Positions 54,924 to 61,730 of a stretch of 64,000 nucleotides of DNA are shown here, in pieces (within the stretch, counting starts at the first letter, position 1; the number at the start of each line of letters is the position of its first letter). Source of the stretch: Saprospiraceae bacterium (GTDB lineage Bacteria; Bacteroidota; Bacteroidia; Chitinophagales; Saprospiraceae); the NCBI GenBank assembly GCA_016715965.1, contig JADJXG010000001.1:3105501-3169500 (forward strand), in the 5' to 3' direction. Below the pieces are notes generated by a model. That model did not search any database. It saw nothing but the letters and a program-made list of their open reading frames with translations, and had not been told where the DNA came from. The translations under genes were made by a program, and so were the position numbers.

Positions 54924-55640
54924 CTACCCTGCATTTTTTGAATTTAAAATAGCCCCAGCTTGTAAGGGCCATGACTCAATTACCCTATCTTCGATGTCTT
55001 CAAATTGGAGCATCATTTTTTTTATTTCCTTTCTGGGCAATTCGGCAATCTGTTGAAAAGTTCGCAATCCCATATTTTTGATCTCTGCGGAGGTATCTTC
55101 ATCAATGCCCATTATCCAATGCAGAGGGTCAGAAGGTAATTCTTTAATAGGAGCAGAAATTATTTTATCATCTGCGATCAGTTTTCTCAGGACTTCAGCA
55201 TGCTGGTCTAAAACGGATTTAAGGTCTTTTAGTATTTGATGGCCTGCTGTTTCCTGTGGAGATTCACGGTTGGTGCTTAAGCTATAATCTTGTTCATTTT
55301 TGCCAACCCTTCCGACTGTATAATCTTGGATGCTTTCCACCTTTGAGTCCATTTCTTTTTTTAGCAAGGTGTACTTCTGCTCCAGAATTTCATACTTACC
55401 TTTCCAATCTTCATAGGCCACTTTGTAGGTTCTCTCCTGGGCCTGCAATTGATTCAATTTTTCATCGGTCTCAAATTTTTCCTTCCGCAGCAGATCAAAG
55501 TTTAATCTGATTTGGTCTCTTTCTGATTTTAGATCCCTGATTTTGTCTCTTAACCTGTTGATGTTCCACCATAAAATTCCAATGCTGGCAAGCGCCAACA
55601 ATATTAAAAAAGTAAAAGAAATTACGGTAAATTGATCCAT
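54924..55640 (-). CDS. Membrane-anchored coiled-coil protein with a degenerate HhH domain
   Basis: A 238-residue protein. One membrane helix (about 5-25) is followed by a long charged coiled coil (~28-105, RLRDKIRDLKSERDQIRLNF and EQKYTLLKKEMDSKVE), a linker, and a C-terminal ~65-residue helical domain (DPLHWIMGIDEDTSAEIKNM, GLRTFQQIAELPRKEIKKMM). The C-terminus resembles the helix-hairpin-helix domain of Bacteroidota proteins annotated as predicted 5' DNA nuclease, but the usual GIGPK hairpin has become GIDED. DNA binding is therefore uncertain. Lies between CBS and TlpA-like genes in a minus-strand run. Confidence 0.75.
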   Translation of the reverse strand: MDQFTVISFTFLILLALASIGILWWNINRLRDKIRDLKSERDQIRLNFDLLRKEKFETDEKLNQLQAQERTYKVAYEDWKGKYEILEQKYTLLKKEMDSKVESIQDYTVGRVGKNEQDYSLSTNRESPQETAGHQILKDLKSVLDQHAEVLRKLIADDKIISAPIKELPSDPLHWIMGIDEDTSAEIKNMGLRTFQQIAELPRKEIKKMMLQFEDIEDRVIESWPLQAGAILNSKNAG

Positions 55641-55672
55641 ATTTAAAAGAATGCAGCGACTCTAATTGCTAA

Positions 55673-56074
55673 TTAAAAGATCTTATTGGGATACTCTCTA
55701 TTGTATTCGTATTTCAAAATATCAAAAGTAGTCACCATGCCTACTAATTCGCCGTTGTCAATAACGGGCAATGCATGGAACAAATGTTCCATAAAAACTT
55801 CGGCAGCCGTACCAACCTTATCCGTCGGTTCAATAAATGCGAGCTTTTTGGTCATTACATTGGCTACTTTGGTCCTTTCGTAGTCTTTATGGTCCACATT
55901 GAGTTTAAACAGATCATAAGTGGTAATTAAACCCACCAGCTTTTTGCCTTCAACCACTGGAACGTGATGTATCCTGTTGTTAATCAGAATGTTTTTAACT
56001 GTTTGCAAATTGTCTTCCGGACCAACTGTGATCAATTGAGTTGTCATGATCGTGGCAACAACTTCGTTCATCAT
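55673..56074 (-). CDS. Two-CBS-domain protein
   Basis: A 133-residue stand-alone CBS pair (Bateman module): VATIMTTQLITVGPEDNLQT in the first, VANVMTKKLAFIEPTDKVGT in the second, with the usual HVPVVEGKKLVGLITTYDL and ALPVIDNGELVGMVTTFDIL strands. CBS pairs bind adenine nucleotides; the partner is unknown. In a minus-strand row behind hutU, 53 bases from it. Start 56074, with a second Met directly after. Confidence 0.92.
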   Translation of the reverse strand: MMNEVVATIMTTQLITVGPEDNLQTVKNILINNRIHHVPVVEGKKLVGLITTYDLFKLNVDHKDYERTKVANVMTKKLAFIEPTDKVGTAAEVFMEHLFHALPVIDNGELVGMVTTFDILKYEYNREYPNKIF

Positions 56075-56127
56075 AAGCTTTCGATTTTAAATTTTGGCTG
56101 AAATTAAGTACTTCTAAAATATTGGAA

Positions 56128-58152
56128 TCATATTATTTTATTCAACAAAGCTGAATCGACTAGATTTGGCTTGGTTATCAATAAGTTATCATTTTTTTTC
56201 ATAATTTGTTCAGCAGCTTCCAGGGCACCGGGATTTCTGGCCCAGGCTCTTCGACTTATTCCATTCGCCACATCCCAAAGGATCATTGACCTGATATTTT
56301 CTTCTGATTGATCTGATCCATCAATGACCATACCGAACCCACCATTAATCACTTCTCCCCATCCAACCCCGCCTCCATTGTGCAAGGATACCCATGTAGC
56401 CCCCCTGAAAGCATCTCCGATTACATTGTGTACAGCCATGTCTGCGGTGAACTTAGAACCGTCTCTAATATTAGCGGTCTCTCTAAAAGGCGAATCTGTG
56501 CCTGACACATCATGGTGATCCCTGCCCAAAACAATGCAATTTTTTAGTTCACCGTTCCTAATGGCTTTATTAAAGGCAAGAGCTATCTCAATCCTACCTT
56601 CAACATCTGAATACAGGATTCTTGATTTGCTCCCAACCACTGGTAAATGCTTTTCTGCAGTTCTAATCCAATTGAGATTGTCTTGATTTTGGGCTTTTGT
56701 ATTGCCAGTTGTAACACCAATCAGTTTTTCCAAAACACCGGCAGCTATTTGATCTGTTTTTTCCAAATCATCTATACTCCCAGACATACATACCCAACGA
56801 AAGGGTCCAAATCCATAATCAAAACACATTGGTCCCATAATGTCCTCCACATAACTTGGATAACGATATTGATTTGGATTTGTAGAATCCCTGATGTCTG
56901 CACCTGCAACTCCAGCTTCTTTTAAAAAAGCATTTCCGTAATCCCAAAAATACATTCCGGTGCTGGATAACTGATTTATGGCTTGCACATGCCGCACAAG
57001 CGTCTTTCTGACTTCCTGTAAAAAAAGATCTTTATCTCTATTTAGAAGTTGTTTTGCCTCTTCAAAACTAAAGCCAACAGGACAATAACCAAGATCATCT
57101 ATATTGTGAAGTGAAGTTTGATCAGAACCTAGATCAACATGAATTTGATGGGAAGCAAGATATTCCCACAAATCCACCACATTGCCGGCATAAACATAAC
57201 TGACTGCTTCTTTTAGATTCTGTGATCTGCGAACTGCCACGATTAGTGGATCGAGGTCGTGGTAAACCAATGATTCTTGGATGTAGCCATCATCTATCCT
57301 TTGACGAATTGCATCAGGATCAACTTCTGCTAATATGCATACTGCCTTGCAGATAACAGAGGCTAAACTTTGAGCTCCTGACATACCACCTAGTCCGGAC
57401 GTGACAAATAATTTTCCTTTTAAGTCTGAATCACCTAAACCATTTAGTCTACCTGCATTCAGTAAAGTAAGTGTTGTTCCATGGACTATTCCCTGAGGTC
57501 CAATGTACATAAATGAACCTGCTGTCATTTGACCATACTGAGTTACGCCAAGAGCATTGTATTTGTTCCAATCTTCTTTTTTACTGTAATTTGGAATCAT
57601 CATGCCATTTGTCACCACGACCCTTGGTGCATTTTTTGAAGATGGATATAATCCCAAGGGGTGTCCACTATACAGTACGAGAGTTTGTTCCTCTGTCATT
57701 TCGGACAAATATTTCATGCATAGTCTGTATTGAGCCCAATTTTGAAAAACAGCTCCATTGCCGCCATAAGTAATTAACTCCTGGGGATATTTTGCAACCA
57801 ACGGATCCAGATTATTTTGAATCATTAGCATGATCGATGCTGCTTGTTTACATTTGCATGGATAATCATCTATTGATCTTGCATATATTGGGTGGGACGG
57901 AATAAAGCGATACATATATATCCTACCATATTGCATCAATTCTTCACGAAATTCAAAGGCCAAAACTTCGTGCATACTCGCATGAAAATAACGCAGAGCA
58001 TTGGCAATTGCTAATCTTAACTCTTCCTGGCTCAATAGGCCATTGATATTCCTCTTGGGTGCGTGAGCAAATTCCCGATTAGGCGGATTGTGTTCTGGTA
58101 AATAGTCAGGAATTCCTTGTTTTATTTCTTCTGAAAACGTGATTGATCTCAT
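56128..58152 (-). CDS. hutU: Urocanate hydratase (long form)
   Basis: Converts urocanate to imidazolone propionate in histidine breakdown, with NAD+ as electrophile. 674 residues, longer than the ~555-residue Pseudomonas/Bacillus type and like the long form seen in Bacteroidota and eukaryotes. Signature stretches are VTNGMMIPNYS, FVTSGLGGMSGAQ, YPSYVEDIMGPMCFDYGFGP and DHHDVSGTDSPFRET. hutH, hutI and hutG are not in the window. The start lies 6 bases after the mannosidase stop, so the two are cotranscribed. Confidence 0.96.
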   Translation of the reverse strand: MRSITFSEEIKQGIPDYLPEHNPPNREFAHAPKRNINGLLSQEELRLAIANALRYFHASMHEVLAFEFREELMQYGRIYMYRFIPSHPIYARSIDDYPCKCKQAASIMLMIQNNLDPLVAKYPQELITYGGNGAVFQNWAQYRLCMKYLSEMTEEQTLVLYSGHPLGLYPSSKNAPRVVVTNGMMIPNYSKKEDWNKYNALGVTQYGQMTAGSFMYIGPQGIVHGTTLTLLNAGRLNGLGDSDLKGKLFVTSGLGGMSGAQSLASVICKAVCILAEVDPDAIRQRIDDGYIQESLVYHDLDPLIVAVRRSQNLKEAVSYVYAGNVVDLWEYLASHQIHVDLGSDQTSLHNIDDLGYCPVGFSFEEAKQLLNRDKDLFLQEVRKTLVRHVQAINQLSSTGMYFWDYGNAFLKEAGVAGADIRDSTNPNQYRYPSYVEDIMGPMCFDYGFGPFRWVCMSGSIDDLEKTDQIAAGVLEKLIGVTTGNTKAQNQDNLNWIRTAEKHLPVVGSKSRILYSDVEGRIEIALAFNKAIRNGELKNCIVLGRDHHDVSGTDSPFRETANIRDGSKFTADMAVHNVIGDAFRGATWVSLHNGGGVGWGEVINGGFGMVIDGSDQSEENIRSMILWDVANGISRRAWARNPGALEAAEQIMKKNDNLLITKPNLVDSALLNKII

Positions 58153-58158
58153 CTGCTA

Positions 58159-60687
58159 TTATGGTTGATTTTGGTAATCATACAATGATTTGACAATGAT
58201 TTGATCAGATCCTATTGCTGATTGGTTTGTTTGAATTTGAATTTCTCTGCTTTCGCCCGGCGCAAGGTCTATGAAATTTGGAAAAAAACGCAATCCATTT
58301 TGCTCGCGAAAATAAACTGCTTTTGCAAATTTGTCAGATTGAATTAAAAATTTGTAACCAGAAGAAGTTTTTTTAAAATTAGTTAAGTTGAAATTGGGTT
58401 TTAATAACTCAAGATCCTTGCATTTTTGAGGGAAGAAAATACTTTGTTCTTTTTTGCCAGAATATTCCCACTCCAACACACCTACCCATTTGATACTCCT
58501 ATATTGGTCCAAAAAATCCGCCATCTGCATGCTTTGCACAGTTTGTGTCTGCTCATAGCCCGCCAGCAATTTTGTCTTCCAATTAAAATACTCATTTCCG
58601 TTAAAATCTCTTAAACTCAATTGGATAAAAAGACTATCTTCATAAATGAGATCGGAGGTGTAGCCAATCTTCCATAGATCATCTTCTATGGTTAAATGAC
58701 AGAGGATGGGTTGAAATAAATGACTCACTTTATGATGAAGGGCCTTCCAGTTTCCGAAATAATCCATTCCAGACCAGGAAATTCCGGGCCAGCAATCATT
58801 GAGCTGCCAATACAAAGTACCCATACAATAAGGCTTTGATTTGCGATGTGCTAAAATAGCTTTTCCCATGCCTTCAGCCTGCATGAGTTGACTTAGGTAT
58901 ATAAAGCTCTCCAGGTCGGTAGGTTTTGGATAATCACGCGCCAAATAAGTCTGGATGGTCTGTTGGCCCTTTGGATGCTTTTGATGAGATAATAAAAATT
59001 CTGATTCAAGCTTTAATTCATGCTCGGGCAAATATTTTCGCAGAGTAGAAAGGTCTGGAAAACTTTGAAAACCCGCTTCACTCATAAACCGTGGAACCCT
59101 ATGTTCGAAATCTTCAAATGGCAAACCATCATGCCAGATTCCCCAATCATGCGCATCGCCATCCGATTTAAATTTTGGATCGCCACGCCCGTATAAGGGT
59201 GAGGATTCAATATAAGAATGGTAATTGCCATGAAGCTTGACAAGTTCTGGTAAAATGTTATTAAATAGTTTTTGGTAATCAGACCAAATTCTATCTTTGT
59301 TTTTCTTAGACATTCCGATTTGCCATCCCCAGCGATGCCATCCCTCGTTGTTTTCATTGTTGCCACACCATAATGCAATACATGGATGTGAAGACAATCG
59401 GGTAACCTGCTCGTATGTCTCCGCCGCAACATTTTGCAAAAATTCTGGATCGCCAGGGTACATGGCACAGGCAAACATAAAGTCCTGCCACACCATAATT
59501 CCATGACGGTCGCAAGAAGAATAAAATGCGTCTTGCTCATAGGTCCCTCCTCCCCAAATGCGTATCATGTTGAAATGACTTTCTTTCAGACTTTTAATCC
59601 ACGGATCTGGATTGGGATGGTAAAGCTCAACTGCATCAGCTGGTATGTAATTGGCCCCTTTTGCGAAAATTGGAAGGCCATTGACCTTAAAATAAAAACT
59701 CCTACCGTAATCATCAGGCTCCTGAATCAATTCAATGGTTCTGATGCCAGCTTTTACCGTTCGAATTATGGGCTGAACGAGAGAATCTGCATTCGTAATG
59801 GAAATTTTGGCGTCATACAAGTAAGGTTCGCCGGAACCGGAAGGCCACCATAATTTTGGATTTACAATATCAAATTCAAAGCGTTGTTGGTGCAGTCCTG
59901 ACGGATAGTTGAAATCAAAACTGAAACTATCCTTGTCCATTGTCAGGTGTATTTTCCCATCGCCGGATAGAATACTTTTGGTTTTAAGGTCCAACTCTAG
60001 AGTTGCCACTTCATTTTCAAGTTTCTTGGTAAAAACACCAAAGGAAGAAACTTCAAACAATCCTGGAAATTCCAGAAATATTTTTTTCCTGATGGCACAT
60101 GCCTGTAATTTTGGGGCAAAATCCCATCCAAAAGAAAACTGTGGTTTTCTCACCATCACTCTTTCTCCTCCGGGAAGCAGATGAGGCAACATGCGATACT
60201 TAGTTTCGGCGATTAAGGAAGTAGATGAGAAACGAATTTCCAATAGATTCCCATTTTCCTTTAGCAAATCCTTACAAGGGATTCTCCACTCCCTAAAGCT
60301 GTTGTCCGCACTCAATATTTTTACTTGGTTTAGAAAGATGTCCGCATACCCATCCAATCCACCCAGTACCAACTCAGCTTGTGGAAAGGAAAACCACGTG
60401 CTGTCAATTTCAAAAGTGGATCTAAACCACCAGCTCTTATCATCTACCCATGTTAATTTTGTCTCTTGATCCATCCAATATGGATTCAGAATTTTTCCTT
60501 CATTCATTAGTATGGAATAAATACTTTGTGGGAGACTGCATTTTTTCCAAATCTGATCTGTGGATTCTTTATATTCCCATTGATCAAGTTGTATGGCCAA
60601 CTGTCCAACTGCATTGAAAGAATTAAAAAAAAACTGCGATAACATCGGGATCAAAAGAAGAAGATTTCTGGGAAATTTGCTTAACAT
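58159..60687 (-). CDS. Exported beta-mannosidase (GH2)
   Basis: An 842-residue glycoside hydrolase of family 2 that removes terminal beta-mannose. Signal peptide 1-28 (FPRNLLLLIPMLSQFFF ... AVG). The domain order is jelly-roll (~35-200), Ig-like (~210-320), TIM barrel (~325-620), then C-terminal beta domains. Acid/base Glu445 (WCGNNENNEG) and nucleophile Glu537 (RFMSEAGFQSFP) are in place. The sequence MGTLYWQLNDCWPG and the WWPSG start of the barrel region are typical of mannosidases. No SusC/D or other CAZyme lies nearby. First gene of a minus-strand run. Confidence 0.93.
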   Translation of the reverse strand: MLSKFPRNLLLLIPMLSQFFFNSFNAVGQLAIQLDQWEYKESTDQIWKKCSLPQSIYSILMNEGKILNPYWMDQETKLTWVDDKSWWFRSTFEIDSTWFSFPQAELVLGGLDGYADIFLNQVKILSADNSFREWRIPCKDLLKENGNLLEIRFSSTSLIAETKYRMLPHLLPGGERVMVRKPQFSFGWDFAPKLQACAIRKKIFLEFPGLFEVSSFGVFTKKLENEVATLELDLKTKSILSGDGKIHLTMDKDSFSFDFNYPSGLHQQRFEFDIVNPKLWWPSGSGEPYLYDAKISITNADSLVQPIIRTVKAGIRTIELIQEPDDYGRSFYFKVNGLPIFAKGANYIPADAVELYHPNPDPWIKSLKESHFNMIRIWGGGTYEQDAFYSSCDRHGIMVWQDFMFACAMYPGDPEFLQNVAAETYEQVTRLSSHPCIALWCGNNENNEGWHRWGWQIGMSKKNKDRIWSDYQKLFNNILPELVKLHGNYHSYIESSPLYGRGDPKFKSDGDAHDWGIWHDGLPFEDFEHRVPRFMSEAGFQSFPDLSTLRKYLPEHELKLESEFLLSHQKHPKGQQTIQTYLARDYPKPTDLESFIYLSQLMQAEGMGKAILAHRKSKPYCMGTLYWQLNDCWPGISWSGMDYFGNWKALHHKVSHLFQPILCHLTIEDDLWKIGYTSDLIYEDSLFIQLSLRDFNGNEYFNWKTKLLAGYEQTQTVQSMQMADFLDQYRSIKWVGVLEWEYSGKKEQSIFFPQKCKDLELLKPNFNLTNFKKTSSGYKFLIQSDKFAKAVYFREQNGLRFFPNFIDLAPGESREIQIQTNQSAIGSDQIIVKSLYDYQNQP

Positions 60688-60691
60688 AGTT

Positions 60692-60699
60692 CAAAAATA
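60692..60699 (-). promoter_or_regulatory. -7 box next to the mannosidase start
   Basis: The minus strand reads TATTTTTG (full match) only 4 bases before the ATG at 60687. If real, the mRNA would be leaderless or start at a later Met; chance match is quite possible. Confidence 0.25.
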
Positions 60700-60733
60700 G
60701 AGGATTTGAATGAGCTATAGGGTAATTTGATCA

Positions 60734-60765
60734 TAAAAAAAGCCCTCTGTGAAAACAGAAGGCTC
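60734..60765 (-). terminator. Rho-independent terminator after the Cys-rich secreted protein
   Basis: On the minus strand AGCC-TTCTGT pairs with ACAGA-GGGCT around TTTC (one mismatch), followed by seven Ts. It lies 20-odd bases past the stop of the 140-residue gene. Confidence 0.85.
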
Positions 60766-60787
60766 TTTATTAACTTAAAGCGGTATA

Positions 60788-61210
60788 TTAATTTACTGGA
60801 CTGGTGTTCTCAGCTTTTGCTTTAGAACAACCCTTTGCATCCTTTTTAGAACAACAAGCTTTTCCCTTAGCTGCCGAAGAACATGCCTTGGCTTTTGCTT
60901 CTCCTTCATGAGATACTTCAGTAGATTGATTTACAAACATGGCTTTGCCCTCGTCATACATCACCTGAGTTGAAACAGACACTCCAGTTTCATCTACTGT
61001 ATTTCTGTAAAAACTCACTTTCCCAGATTTTTCACAAACTTTCTTTTCAATAGTAGGATCCAACTCTGCTGCTTTCAGGGCAGCTTTTTCTGCACTAGCG
61101 GTTTTAGAAGCACAACAACCGGCCGCTTTTGACTTGGAGCAAGATTGAGCAGAAACTTGCACCATCCCTCCCAATAAGAATACAAATAAAACAAAAAATA
61201 AATTCTTCAT
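60788..61210 (-). CDS. Secreted Cys/Lys/Ala-rich protein
   Basis: A 140-residue exported protein (signal peptide 1-21, ending VSAQ). The mature part has Cys clusters at both ends (SCSKSKAAGCCASK near 23-36, and KACSSAAKGKACCSKKDAKG with a following Cys near 108-130), many Lys and Ala, and a central ordered stretch (KVCEKSGKVSFYRNTVDETG). Twelve or so cysteines suggest metal binding or disulfide crosslinks. Family not recognised. It has its own terminator, and is divergent from the next small gene with 6 bases between start codons. Confidence 0.8.
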   Translation of the reverse strand: MKNLFFVLFVFLLGGMVQVSAQSCSKSKAAGCCASKTASAEKAALKAAELDPTIEKKVCEKSGKVSFYRNTVDETGVSVSTQVMYDEGKAMFVNQSTEVSHEGEAKAKACSSAAKGKACCSKKDAKGCSKAKAENTSPVN

Positions 61211-61216
61211 AATTTA

Positions 61217-61726
61217 ATGGATTTAACTAATTTTGGCTTAAAGATACAACTGTTTTCGAAGAAATTTAATGTAGTGAATCTTGTTTTTAACAATTATTTA
61301 AGTCTACCTAAGGTTAATGACTTCATAGATAATAGGTTATATTTATTTATCAGCTTAAGTTTTGTCATATGCTGTGCCTCCAACAGGACAAAAAATGAGC
61401 CAATGGATCTTCTTAGATTTGGGCACGGAGGCGGGGTGCTTGGTAAGGAATATGTCTTTTTCTTAAAAACTGATGGAACGATCTGGGACCAATCCGGGCT
61501 AAATGTGAAGTTGAGTTCCAATCAATTGAAGCAAGTTTTGAAAAATATTGAATTTGCCAAATTGAGAGATAGCCGATACAACCAGCCGGGCAACTTATAT
61601 CAATTTGTAGAGATTGAAAACACTCAGAAGGAATGGACCAGAATCGCTTGGGACCCAAACAGTCCATACCTTCCGGATAAGTATTCCCTATTTTATAACT
61701 TTATGTACCATTTTCTTAAATCTTAG
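61217..61726 (+). CDS. Small lipoprotein-like protein (start uncertain)
   Basis: The mature region (about 56-169) follows a hydrophobic stretch with a Cys-Cys (LFISLSFVICCAS), which looks like a lipobox. The reading frame opens at ATG 61217, but this would put over 40 residues before the signal, so the true start is probably a non-ATG codon near 61330. Mature part: FGHGGGVLGKEYVFFLKTDG, WDQSGLNVKLSS, NQPGNLYQFVEIENTQKEWT. I do not recognise the family. The M4 peptidase gene starts 4 bases after its stop, so they are probably cotranscribed. Confidence 0.65.
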   Translation: MDLTNFGLKIQLFSKKFNVVNLVFNNYLSLPKVNDFIDNRLYLFISLSFVICCASNRTKNEPMDLLRFGHGGGVLGKEYVFFLKTDGTIWDQSGLNVKLSSNQLKQVLKNIEFAKLRDSRYNQPGNLYQFVEIENTQKEWTRIAWDPNSPYLPDKYSLFYNFMYHFLKS

Positions 61727-61730
61727 TGGC

